Assembly (NCBI GenBank): GCA_910584365.1
Contig: CAJUAF010000031.1
Span: 1 to 22,857, forward strand
Reading direction: 5' to 3'
DNA from: an uncultured Muribaculaceae bacterium
GTDB lineage: Bacteria > Bacteroidota > Bacteroidia > Bacteroidales > Muribaculaceae
DNA length: 22,857 bases
The notes below the pieces were generated by a model. That model did no database searches and was not told the origin of the DNA. It saw only the letters and a list, made by a program, of their open reading frames with translations. Below, piece after piece: positions 15,165 through 22,734 of this stretch. The position numbers and the translations under genes are program-made. Each line of letters starts with the position of its first letter. The first letter of the stretch is position 1.

Positions 15165-16125
15165 CTACATAATTCCGGCCGCGGCAAAATCATTCTGTCA
15201 GATCGGTCAGCGCGACGAACAACAGGACGCGCGGTTCCCCGACTACGATTCCCCCCGCACGGGGGAACGCTCCTTCATTGTCTGCGACGGCGTAGGAGGA
15301 GAACTTGACGGCTCGATAGCCTCCTCCACCGTGGCCCGGGCGTTCGGAGACTTCATGGCGGGATATGCCAACCCTGCCTACGAATTCACCCAGAACGATT
15401 TCCGCGATGCACTGAGCTTCGCCTATCTCCGCCTGCTCAAGGCTATCGGACAGAGGGGCTCCCACATGGCCACCACTCTGACCTTCCTCCACCTGAACGC
15501 CCGCAACGCCCTGGTGGCTCACATGGGAGATTCCCGCATCTACCAGATCCGCCCGAAAGTAGGGATCGTCTACCGCAGCAGCGACCACTCGCTGGTAAAC
15601 GTACTGGTACACGCCGGTAACCTCACACCCGAGGAAGCCATCGACCATCCAAAAGGCAACGTCATCACCCGCTGCATGGCCTACGCCGAACCCGGCACGG
15701 AGCCGTCGGCGGCCGATGTGCTGGTTATAACCGACATCGCGCCCGGCGATTATTTCCTCCTCTGCACCGACGGCGTCCTCCATCAGATCGATGACACCTA
15801 CCTGCTGGAACTCTTCTCCTCCGACCTCTCCGACGACGAAAAACTGGCCCACCTGGCCCATATCGCCGAACCCTCCTCCGACAACAATACAGCCATCTTT
15901 GTCCGCATCGACGACGCCCCCCAGACGGCATCGGCCTGCGGCGACACCACTCCCAACGAAGAAGTCGAATACGTGCGCCCCTCCATGCCCCAGGCCGGTC
16001 CCCCACGCCCTGCCGACACCTGTCGCCTCGACATCCCCAATCCCGAAATCCAGGCTGTCTCCCCCTCCAATGAACTCCCCCTCCACAAAAAAATGGCCTC
16101 CCGCCTCCGCACCCTCCTCTCCTGA
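15157..16125 (+). CDS. PP2C-type Ser/Thr protein phosphatase
   Basis: This 322-residue protein has the metal-binding motifs of the PPM/PP2C family: RDEQQDA with Asp24, VCDGVGG with Asp44, MATTLTF, AHMGDSRIY, LLCTDGV with Asp205, and SDNNTAIFVRI with Asp242. Such enzymes remove phosphate from Ser/Thr using Mn or Mg. The catalytic part covers residues 1-252; the remaining 70 residues are Pro-rich and probably disordered. It starts inside the last codons of the FHA gene (eight-base overlap) and ends the operon before a strong terminator. In bacteria, PP2C and FHA proteins usually work opposite a Hanks-type kinase. None is encoded in this window, so the kinase must be elsewhere or absent. Confidence 0.9.
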   Translation: MSDYIIPAAAKSFCQIGQRDEQQDARFPDYDSPRTGERSFIVCDGVGGELDGSIASSTVARAFGDFMAGYANPAYEFTQNDFRDALSFAYLRLLKAIGQRGSHMATTLTFLHLNARNALVAHMGDSRIYQIRPKVGIVYRSSDHSLVNVLVHAGNLTPEEAIDHPKGNVITRCMAYAEPGTEPSAADVLVITDIAPGDYFLLCTDGVLHQIDDTYLLELFSSDLSDDEKLAHLAHIAEPSSDNNTAIFVRIDDAPQTASACGDTTPNEEVEYVRPSMPQAGPPRPADTCRLDIPNPEIQAVSPSNELPLHKKMASRLRTLLS

Positions 16126-16216
16126 TCCCTCCGCACCTCTTCATATCCCCTTCCTGCGGAAAACTTTTATCCTGTATTCAGGATCCGCTATCCGAGGGGG
16201 GACTACAACATTTCGG

Positions 16217-16264
16217 GAGGCTGTGTCGTAATTAAAGTTCATTACGGCGCAGCCTCTGGCTTTT
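16217..16264 (+). terminator. Terminator of PP2C operon
   Basis: A 16-base stem (16217-16232 with 16241-16256, two G-U pairs) with an 8-base loop is followed by TGGCTTTT. Orientation and position, 90 bases after the phosphatase stop, fit an intrinsic terminator of the plus-strand operon. Confidence 0.75.
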
Positions 16265-16305
16265 CACCCCGATGGCGAGGGTGCCATCAGAATGGTTCAA
16301 ATGGT
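16261..16305 (+). repeat. Tail repeat, copy A
   Basis: Directly after the terminator stem lies a segment of about 45 bases that is largely the same as 17585-17629. It starts TTTTCACCC, contains CGAGG, and ends with the 13 identical bases TCAGAATGGTTCA. Both copies follow a hairpin and point the same way, on either side of the toxin-antitoxin pair. Confidence 0.6.
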
Positions 16306-16352
16306 AGGAACCTGCGGACGACGATGAAGGGAGAGTTCTGTTGCTCCTGATT

Positions 16353-17015
16353 TTAATTTTGTTTACGACTCTTGATAAGATGTTCTTTTATTCTGTCTTC
16401 AATTTCTTTGGGGGTAATATCAAATTTGGGAGACAACTGAGAAAAAGATACATCTTTTATAAAACGCTCCGATCGCGTCAGCATAGCCATAATATTCTTG
16501 GTTTTCAGCTTATGACCGGAATATCTGAGTGCGATATCGATCATCTGCTGAATATCCACTCCCTCTGCCAATAAACAATAAATGTCATAATAATCTCGGA
16601 ATTTGCTGCGACGCAACATTACTTCCATTTTCATACCTCCGATAGAGGTTATATCAGCGAGCCTGATATTATTAAGAAATGATGAAGCCTCTTTAATCAG
16701 CGGGGAATAATTGGGATTAGCATAGAAAGATATTTTTACCCCCGAAACAAGGAATTCCACATGATCCAAATCAAGAATATCAATGTTTTGAACATCTCCT
16801 ATTGTCTCCAACTGCCGCTTTATCAAGGGCCAGTCAACTTCCCTTTTTTCATTTTTATGCTGACGCCAGGACATAAAGTCCAAATCTTCACTCATACGAT
16901 TGTTCAACTGTAGAGAAAGTGCAGTTCCTCCAACCAGTACATATGGTTTGAGACAATCCAATTCTGAAACCGCCTCGAATATTGCAGCAGTGTGAGGAGC
17001 AAGTCCAGCAATCAT
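16353..17015 (-). CDS. AbiEii-type nucleotidyltransferase toxin
   Basis: This 220-residue protein carries the nucleotidyltransferase pattern of the AbiEii toxin family: LVGGTALSLQL (27-37), then NRMSEDLDFMSW with Asp44 and Asp46, and later KMEVMLRRSKFRDYYDIYCL. Related toxins transfer nucleotides to tRNA or other targets and are used in phage defence and plasmid upkeep. The partner gene ends 23 bases upstream on the same strand, giving a two-gene operon. Base use is clearly more AT-rich than in the plus-strand clusters to the left, a hint of separate origin. No terminator was recognised after the stop. Confidence 0.8.
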   Translation of the reverse strand: MIAGLAPHTAAIFEAVSELDCLKPYVLVGGTALSLQLNNRMSEDLDFMSWRQHKNEKREVDWPLIKRQLETIGDVQNIDILDLDHVEFLVSGVKISFYANPNYSPLIKEASSFLNNIRLADITSIGGMKMEVMLRRSKFRDYYDIYCLLAEGVDIQQMIDIALRYSGHKLKTKNIMAMLTRSERFIKDVSFSQLSPKFDITPKEIEDRIKEHLIKSRKQN

Positions 17016-17038
17016 GATAATTCTTTACAAGATGAATA

Positions 17039-17434
17039 TTACAATTTATTCAAAGCGGAAAGACGACGCGTTTCTATACTTTTAAGGTAAGACTCGGGAC
17101 GCTTGGCCTTGAAATAATACCACGCGAAAAAACGGTTGAGAGTAAACAGATATTCTCCTTCCGGAACCAGATTTTCTTTCCATGCCTTTTTGATAACTGG
17201 GAAAGAATATATTTGGAACAACAGGTTGATTTCCTCTATATCCAGATGTCGCATAGTCATGGCGATCAAATCCGTATCACTTAATTTATCTAACGATACA
17301 GAAGCAGGATCATAGGACCATAGGCAAGACTCCTCTTTTAACCTCTCAAGCAGAAAACTTTTTATATTTCCGCCATCATACAGGTTTACATTTCCTGCAT
17401 TTGACTTATTATATGAATTATGGATACGACCCAT
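17039..17434 (-). CDS. Antitoxin partner, DUF6922-like
   Basis: The 131-residue protein resembles the small Bacteroidetes proteins that sit upstream of AbiEii-like nucleotidyltransferases. LSDTDLIAMTMRHLDIEEINLLFQIY, then IKKAWKENLVPEG, then LNRFFAWYYFKAKRPESYLK match the DUF6922-like plan as I remember it. It would neutralise the toxin or control the operon; neither is shown. The start was set at 17434 because the promoter -7 element ends at 17454, downstream of the longer in-frame ATG at 17464. It is first in the operon, as usual for an antitoxin. Confidence 0.65.
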   Translation of the reverse strand: MGRIHNSYNKSNAGNVNLYDGGNIKSFLLERLKEESCLWSYDPASVSLDKLSDTDLIAMTMRHLDIEEINLLFQIYSFPVIKKAWKENLVPEGEYLFTLNRFFAWYYFKAKRPESYLKSIETRRLSALNKL

Positions 17435-17453
17435 TGATTTTATAGCTTGATGA

Positions 17454-17484
17454 CAAAAATACAAAATCTTTTCTGAAAGGACAA
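17454..17484 (-). promoter_or_regulatory. Promoter of toxin-antitoxin operon
   Basis: On the minus strand, TTG (17482-17484), 20 bases, then TATTTTTG (17454-17461) is a full Bacteroidetes promoter match. The leader before the ATG at 17434 would be only about 13 bases. Confidence 0.65.
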
Positions 17485-17547
17485 GTGTATGGCCGACAAG
17501 TTTGTCAACAAAATTATATTAAGCCTGACTTATGGGCAATAGGACGA

Positions 17548-17588
17548 CGGTGTGTCAAAAATCAGCATTTGACACACCGCCGTTTTTT
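17548..17588 (+). terminator. Hairpin with T-run, orphan orientation
   Basis: A 12-base perfect stem (17548-17559 with 17568-17579) is followed on the plus strand by CCGTTTTTT, a good terminator. Both neighbouring genes run on the minus strand, where the T-run would be a leading A-run and no U-rich end follows. It therefore looks like a copied element, not a terminator made for its present neighbours. Confidence 0.6.
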
Positions 17589-17629
17589 CACCCGAATGTC
17601 GAGGAGACTGTCAGAATGGTTCAGATAGC
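17585..17629 (+). repeat. Tail repeat, copy B
   Basis: This is the second copy of the segment at 16261-16305, again directly behind a hairpin with a T-run. It starts TTTTCACCC and shares the late block TCAGAATGGTTCA. With copy A it brackets the toxin-antitoxin operon in direct orientation. Confidence 0.6.
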
Positions 17630-17663
17630 CGTCGCCCTCACCACACTGAATTGTATAAATCCG

Positions 17664-19124
17664 TCACTCGTGACAGACGAATTTCTTGCCACCTTTGATA
17701 TAGAGGTGCCCCGGTATCGGACTGAGGACGATGCGGCCCGACATATCGTAGATCCTGTGGTCCTCATTGACGCCGTCGGCAAGAACGTCCTCGATACCAG
17801 CTGGAAAATCATTGGTCTCGATGACATTGGCGAAGTTGCTCCACCCCCATGCCAGACGATATTGCATCGAGGATCCCACAGGCACATAAAGCGGATATTC
17901 AATCATCAGGTTGCTGCAGGGGCCAAACGGGCCGTAACCGGGATTATTCGGGTTTTCAGGACAAGTGGGTGGCGTTGTGGCCTTGCAGTAGATTTTCCGC
18001 AGGGACGTACAGCTCCCCTCTCCCAGGCTTTCGAGCGATGCAGGAAATGTCAGCTGCGTCAGTTTGGAGCAATCGCGGAACGCATTTCCCTCAATCTGCT
18101 TCAATCCCTCCGGTAAATCCAGATATGACAATGAGCTGCAATGATCGAATGCTCCAGGACCGATTGTGACAACCGTTGATGGGATATTTACCTGTCTCAA
18201 CATAGGACTCTCCTCCACAAAACTGCCAGGTATAACTGTCAGTCCTTCCGGCAACGTAATCTTTTCAAGGTCATAACTGTTTGCAAACGCATACGTTCCC
18301 AGCTCTTTACAAGAGGAAGGAATTACAACATCCTTACAGCAATTGGCATAGAAAGCACTCTCATCAATTTTTTCTATTCCATGAGAAAGGTCTAATTTAG
18401 AAATATGACACCCTTCGAAAGCCGCGAATTGAATCGCCTTGACGGTAGATGGGATTACGACATCCAGCTCTTTCCACCAGTCTTTTTCCATATCCCACTG
18501 GTGATTACATCCTCTAAATGCGCGTTCTCCAATTTCGATCATGCCCTCCGGGAATATGATAGGAGAGGAATTTAGTTTCGTACACTCTTCAAAACAGCTA
18601 CGTTTAAGTCGCTGTAAAGTCGACGGTATATTTATCGTTTCCAGATATTTGGCAAAATTAAAAGCAAATTCTCCGATCTCTTTTAATCCCTCAGGAAAAA
18701 TTATTCGCCTGAGAGCTATACAATAGTAACTTGAAGTGCCGGGAATCTTTTGTTCATTCCAATCCCAGAAAGCGTTATCAGGAATCTTGTTATTTTCAAT
18801 AGCCGCGTATTGCAGATTTATAACCGATAGACCTCGCAATGATGCTATAAACATTGCCCGAAAATCTGCCTCATTGACCGGTCCGCGCACTACCAGCGAG
18901 TCCGGCACGACAGCGTCATCCCCCAGTTTGCCGGCCAATTCTCCCGGATGTGTCACCGTTACATCCAGGCATATAATATCCTTCTGACCGTCGGCACGGT
19001 TGCTGGCGGCTTTCTCCTCGTTCTTGAACACCGGAATGAGATTATCTTCCGGCAACTGATGACCACTGGCAACCACTGTGATTGCAACGGACAGCATTAT
19101 TAGTAGTAATCGTATCGCTTTCAT
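17664..19124 (-). CDS. Secreted BspA-like LRR protein, copy 1
   Basis: The 486-residue protein has an export signal (AIRLLLIMLSVAITVVA) and a stretch with LDVTVTHPGEL and SLVVRGPVNEADFRAMF. About ten BspA/LRR_5-type repeats follow at roughly 115-400, of the form FPEGLKEIGEFAF and IPSTLQRLKRSCF. After the repeats comes a Pro/Gly/Cys segment (CKATTPPTCPENPNNPGYGP), and the C-terminus reads IYDMSGRIVLSPIPGHLYIKGGKKF, resembling the short end domains of secreted Bacteroidales proteins (type IX sorting-like). Such proteins are surface or secreted binders; the ligand is unknown. An ATG 57 bases upstream is in frame, but this start keeps the signal at the N-terminus as in the two paralogues. It is last of the tandem array. 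Confidence 0.82.
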   Translation of the reverse strand: MKAIRLLLIMLSVAITVVASGHQLPEDNLIPVFKNEEKAASNRADGQKDIICLDVTVTHPGELAGKLGDDAVVPDSLVVRGPVNEADFRAMFIASLRGLSVINLQYAAIENNKIPDNAFWDWNEQKIPGTSSYYCIALRRIIFPEGLKEIGEFAFNFAKYLETINIPSTLQRLKRSCFEECTKLNSSPIIFPEGMIEIGERAFRGCNHQWDMEKDWWKELDVVIPSTVKAIQFAAFEGCHISKLDLSHGIEKIDESAFYANCCKDVVIPSSCKELGTYAFANSYDLEKITLPEGLTVIPGSFVEESPMLRQVNIPSTVVTIGPGAFDHCSSLSYLDLPEGLKQIEGNAFRDCSKLTQLTFPASLESLGEGSCTSLRKIYCKATTPPTCPENPNNPGYGPFGPCSNLMIEYPLYVPVGSSMQYRLAWGWSNFANVIETNDFPAGIEDVLADGVNEDHRIYDMSGRIVLSPIPGHLYIKGGKKFVCHE

Positions 19125-19142
19125 AACTGATTGTATTTTGGA

Positions 19143-19179
19143 GAGGATATTACCGGTTTTCAAATCCGGCAATATCCTC
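19143..19179 (-). promoter_or_regulatory. Hairpin in leader of LRR copy 1
   Basis: A 14-base stem with one mismatch (19143-19156 with 19166-19179) lies 18 bases before the start codon of LRR copy 1 and about 65 bases after the end of copy 2. No T-run follows on the minus strand. It may end most transcripts of copy 2 or tune translation of copy 1. Confidence 0.45.
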
Positions 19180-19244
19180 ATTAAGGCTTATTACTGATTT
19201 AATCTCTTCCGGATAGAGTAAGATCGCCTGAATACTTATGACGA

Positions 19245-20708
19245 TTATTCGTGACAGACAAATTTCTTGCCACCTCTGATATAGAGGTTACCCGGTATCG
19301 GATTGAGGACGATGCGGCCCGACATATCGTAGACCCTATGGTCTTCATTGACGCCGTCGGCAAGAACGTCCTCGATACCCGCTGGAAAATCATTGGTCTC
19401 GATGACATTGGCGAAATTGCTCCACCCCCATGCCAGACGATATTGCATCGAGGATCCCACAGGCACATAAAGCGGATATTCAATCATCAGGTTGCTGCAG
19501 GGGCCAAACGGGCCGTAACCGGGATTATTCGGGTTTTCAGGACAAGTGGGTGGCGTTGTGGCCTTGCAGTAGATTTTCCGCAGGGACGTACAGCTCCCCT
19601 CTCCCAGGCTTTCAAGCGATGCAGGAAATGTCAGCTGCGTCAGTTTGGAACAATCGCGGAACGCGTTTATACCAATCTCTTTCAATCCCTCCGGCAAATC
19701 CAGGTATGTCAAGTCGCTGCATCCATCGAAAGCTCCAGGTCCGATTGTGACAAGAGTAGATGGCAATTTTACTTCTTGTAAATTCATACAATTGTGGACA
19801 AATGCATCCGGAAGGACTGTAATCCCTTCCGACACCACTACCTTTTCAAGGTCATACCCCATACTGAAGACTGCTTCACCCATCTCTTTACAGGAAGCCG
19901 GGATAACCAGTTCCTTGAGGCAATGGCCATGAAAAGCCAGCGTCTCTATCTTCTCGATACTCTGTGGCAGAGATAATTTTGATATATGACATCCATAAAA
20001 AGAACCGAATGTAATTGTCTTGATGGTAGATGGAATAACCACCTCCAGTTCTTTCCAGTGGTCCTTTTCTTTATCCCATACATAGTTACAGCCATCAAAA
20101 GCCTGATCGCCAATCTCAGTCATCCCCTCAGGAAAGACAAGCGGCGAAGAATTCAGGTTTTTGCAGTATGAAAAGCAGCCACTTCCGATCGTCTTTAATG
20201 TCGACGGAAGATTTATTGTTTCCAGCCGCTTGGCAAACATAAAAGCCATCTCTCCAAGCTCCGTGATCCCCTCAGGAAATATTATACGCCTGAGAAAGAC
20301 ACAGTAATAATTAGCTGTACCCGGTATCAGTTGTTCATCTGTATCCCAAAATGCACTGTCAGGAACTTTACCTCCTTCAAGAATGGCATATTCAAGATTG
20401 ATCACTGAAAGTTTTCGGTCAAGAGAAGCCAGAAACATTGCCCGAAAATCTGCCTCATTGACCGGTCCACGAACCACCAGCGAGTCCAGAATGCTGGTGT
20501 CATCCCCAAGTTTATCAGTCAACTCTCCGGCATGGGCCAGTGTAACATCCAGATATATGACCTCCGACTGTTCATCGGCACGATTGCTGGCGGCTTTCCC
20601 CTCGTTCTTGAACACCGGAATGAGATTATCTTCCGGAAGCTGATGGCCTTTGGCAACCACTGTGATTGCAACAGACAGCATTATTAGTAGTAATCGTATC
20701 GCTTTCAT
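19245..20708 (-). CDS. Secreted BspA-like LRR protein, copy 2
   Basis: This 487-residue paralogue has the same plan as copy 1: signal peptide, N-terminal region, LRR_5 repeats and C-terminal tail (VYDMSGRIVLNPIPGNLYIRGGKKF). Its N-terminal region differs from copies 1 and 3 (IYLDVTLAHAGELTDKLGDD). It keeps VNEADFRAMF as in copy 1, while repeats such as RLETINLPSTLK are shared with copy 3. From FRDCSKLTQLTFPASLESLG to the final tail it is practically identical to both. The start equals the paralogues' MKAIRLL. About 115 bases separate it from copy 3 and no clear promoter is seen there, so readthrough from upstream is possible. Confidence 0.82.
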   Translation of the reverse strand: MKAIRLLLIMLSVAITVVAKGHQLPEDNLIPVFKNEGKAASNRADEQSEVIYLDVTLAHAGELTDKLGDDTSILDSLVVRGPVNEADFRAMFLASLDRKLSVINLEYAILEGGKVPDSAFWDTDEQLIPGTANYYCVFLRRIIFPEGITELGEMAFMFAKRLETINLPSTLKTIGSGCFSYCKNLNSSPLVFPEGMTEIGDQAFDGCNYVWDKEKDHWKELEVVIPSTIKTITFGSFYGCHISKLSLPQSIEKIETLAFHGHCLKELVIPASCKEMGEAVFSMGYDLEKVVVSEGITVLPDAFVHNCMNLQEVKLPSTLVTIGPGAFDGCSDLTYLDLPEGLKEIGINAFRDCSKLTQLTFPASLESLGEGSCTSLRKIYCKATTPPTCPENPNNPGYGPFGPCSNLMIEYPLYVPVGSSMQYRLAWGWSNFANVIETNDFPAGIEDVLADGVNEDHRVYDMSGRIVLNPIPGNLYIRGGKKFVCHE

Positions 20709-20823
20709 AATTTAATGTTTTCTCTGATTGTGTAAAACCTCAAAATTCTGCAAAATCTCTCTGGTCCTGATTTTTGAATAGTCACTTTGAGATAGAGTCA
20801 GATGTTGTTAACCCATCACGTTA

Positions 20824-22284
20824 TTATTCATGGTAAACAAACTTCTTGCCACCCTTGATATACAGAGTTTCGGCAACCGGATTCGCAACGATGCGCCCCG
20901 ACAGATCGTAAATGGTCTGGTCTTCGTCGACGCCGTCGGCAAGCACGTCCTCGATTCCTGCGGGGAAATCGTCAGTCTCGATGACATTGGCGAAGTTGCT
21001 CCATCCCCGCGCCAGACGATATTGCATCGAGGATCCCACAGGCACATAAAGCGGATATTCAATCATCAGGTTGCTGCAGGGGCCAAACGGGCCGTAACCG
21101 GGATTATTCGGGTTTTCAGGACAAGTGGGTGGCGTTGTGGCCTTGCAGTAGATTTTCCGCAGGGACGTACAGCTCCCCTCTCCCAGGCTTTCAAGCGATG
21201 CAGGAAATGTCAGCTGCGTCAGTTTGGAACAATCGCGGAACGCATTTCCCTCAATCTGCTTCAGACCCTCCGGTAAATCCAGATATGACAATGAGCTGCA
21301 ACCTGAAAATGCTCCTGGTCCGATTGTAACAAGTGTAGAGGGGAGCTTTACCTCTTTTAAGTTCATACAATATTCGACAAAGCCATTAGGAATACAGGTT
21401 ATTCCTTCCGAAACGACGATCTTCTCAAAATCATATCCTGCGCCGAAGGATGCCTCTCCCAGCTCTTTACAGGATGCTGGAATAACCAACTCTTTGAGAC
21501 AATGGCGATAAAAAGCCATCCCTTCAATCTTTTCGAGGCCGTGGGGAAGCACTAATTTCGATATATGGCATCCATCGAAAGTTGCGAAAGGAATCGTCTT
21601 GATAGTGGAAGGAATAACCACTTCCAACTCCTTATAATGGCCTTTTTCTCTATCATATACGTCGTTGCATCCGTCAAAAGCCTGACGCCCAATTTCTGTC
21701 AGACCCTCAGGAAAGACAAGCGGCGAAGAATTCAATCTTGTGCAATAACAGAAACTTCCACTCTCAATCACCTTTAATGTCGACGGAAGATTGATCGTTT
21801 CCAGCCGCTTGGCGAACAGAAATGCGCTTTTTCCAATCTCCTGTAATCCTTCCGGGAATATTATACGCCTGAGCGCCATACAGTAATAGTTATACGTTCC
21901 CGGAATCAGTTGTTCCTCTTCATCCCAGAACGCACTGTCCGGAATCCTGTTATTCTCTATTACCGCATCTTTAAGGTTCATTACCGAAAGACCTTTCAAG
22001 GACGCTATAAACATTGCGCGGAGATCCACCGAATTTATCGGTCCGCGCACTACCAGCGAGTCCGGTACGACAGCGTCATCCCCCAGTTTGCCGGCCAACT
22101 CTCCCGGATGTGTCACCGTTACATCCAGGCATATAATATCCTTCTGACCGTCGGCACGGTTGCTGGCGGCTTTACCTTCGTTCTTGAACACCGGAATGAG
22201 ATTATCTTCCGGCAGCTGATGGCCTCTGGCAACCACTGTGATTGCAACAGACAGCATTATTAGTAGTAATCGTATCGCTTTCAT
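20824..22284 (-). CDS. Secreted BspA-like LRR protein, copy 3
   Basis: This 486-residue protein is the first of the array in the direction of transcription. The signal peptide and first 45 residues are nearly the same as in the other copies. The stretch IICLDVTVTHPGELAGKLGD equals copy 1, but INSVDLRAMF is its own. LRR_5 repeats (FPEGLQEIGKSAF, LPSTLKVIESGSF) fill the middle. The end differs slightly (IYDLSGRIVANPVAETLYIKGGKKF). It begins 27 bases after the truncated Spi-like gene, so the two are likely cotranscribed from the promoter near 22504. A role in adhesion or binding of host or bacterial surface molecules is known for some BspA-like proteins but not shown here. Confidence 0.82.
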   Translation of the reverse strand: MKAIRLLLIMLSVAITVVARGHQLPEDNLIPVFKNEGKAASNRADGQKDIICLDVTVTHPGELAGKLGDDAVVPDSLVVRGPINSVDLRAMFIASLKGLSVMNLKDAVIENNRIPDSAFWDEEEQLIPGTYNYYCMALRRIIFPEGLQEIGKSAFLFAKRLETINLPSTLKVIESGSFCYCTRLNSSPLVFPEGLTEIGRQAFDGCNDVYDREKGHYKELEVVIPSTIKTIPFATFDGCHISKLVLPHGLEKIEGMAFYRHCLKELVIPASCKELGEASFGAGYDFEKIVVSEGITCIPNGFVEYCMNLKEVKLPSTLVTIGPGAFSGCSSLSYLDLPEGLKQIEGNAFRDCSKLTQLTFPASLESLGEGSCTSLRKIYCKATTPPTCPENPNNPGYGPFGPCSNLMIEYPLYVPVGSSMQYRLARGWSNFANVIETDDFPAGIEDVLADGVDEDQTIYDLSGRIVANPVAETLYIKGGKKFVYHE

Positions 22285-22311
22285 AACTGATTTGTTTTAT
22301 TGATTGTCTTT

Positions 22312-22455
22312 TTAGGAGTGTATGACGAAATCCTGGCCTTGGAATTGCCGCTGGGCAATCGCAAGCGCATCTGTTTTTGACACGCTCGTCTGCGCATAAG
22401 TTGTCACGGAGAAGAGACAGCATATGAGCAGTAGAAATGAAGTACTGTGTTTCAT
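22312..22455 (-). pseudogene. Truncated Spi/C10-protease-like secreted peptide
   Basis: The 47-residue reading frame has a clear signal peptide (FLLLICCLFSVTTYAQ) and then VSKTDALAIAQRQFQGQDF, which resembles the start of the Spi propeptide found in front of C10 (streptopain-like) proteases in Bacteroidetes. It stops there, where a full protein would continue for hundreds of residues. No downstream frame with protease motifs was seen, because the next gene begins 27 bases later. It may be what was left when the LRR array took over the promoter, or a short secreted peptide in its own right. An earlier ATG at 22506 overlaps the promoter element and was rejected. Confidence 0.5.
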
Positions 22456-22503
22456 TTTGTATAATCGCCAAAACGAAACGAGCAAAAGTTGGAGATACAA
22501 CCG

Positions 22504-22511
22504 CAAATTTA
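22504..22511 (-). promoter_or_regulatory. Probable promoter of LRR array
   Basis: TAAATTTG on the minus strand matches the Bacteroidetes -7 element and lies about 50 bases before the Spi-like start codon. No good -33 TTG is found at the usual distance, so this is a partial match. Confidence 0.4.
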
Positions 22512-22547
22512 GTTCACAAAATCAAGGCTATTTAAGTTGTTGAATTA

Positions 22548-22586
22548 TAACACGAATAAACCTATAAATTAGGCTTATTCGTGTTA
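22548..22586. repeat. AT-rich inverted repeat upstream of LRR array
   Basis: A 17-base stem with a single mismatch (22548-22564 with 22570-22586) encloses a 5-base loop. The arms read TAACACGAATAA and its complement. It sits upstream of the LRR promoter element and could be a terminator or an operator. Confidence 0.5.
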
Positions 22587-22697
22587 CTTGTGTAACAAAA
22601 AAAATAAATACGCTGTAAATCAATACATTATAAAAAATGAACCTATCAAATAAAAACGAAAAGAGCACGAGTTTAGCGGCTCAAATGTTAAAAATCA

Positions 22698-22734
22698 CCA
22701 GCGGCGGCCACATCGTTAAATGTGCCGCCGCTGG
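22698..22734 (-). terminator. Terminator of a minus-strand gene beyond the window
   Basis: A GC-rich stem (22698-22713 with 22720-22734, one bulged base) is followed on the minus strand by TGATTTTT. This fits an intrinsic terminator for a minus-strand gene lying to the right of the window. Confidence 0.6.

Noticed and set aside
13584..16086. Several minus-strand frames opposite the acidic, FHA and PP2C genes
   Set aside because: They mirror GC-rich codons of well-supported plus-strand genes and are Gly/Val-rich without motifs.
17532..18116. Plus-strand frames opposite the LRR genes, present in similar form three times
   Set aside because: The repetition simply reflects the shared 3' ends of the three minus-strand LRR paralogues; the products have no family resemblance.
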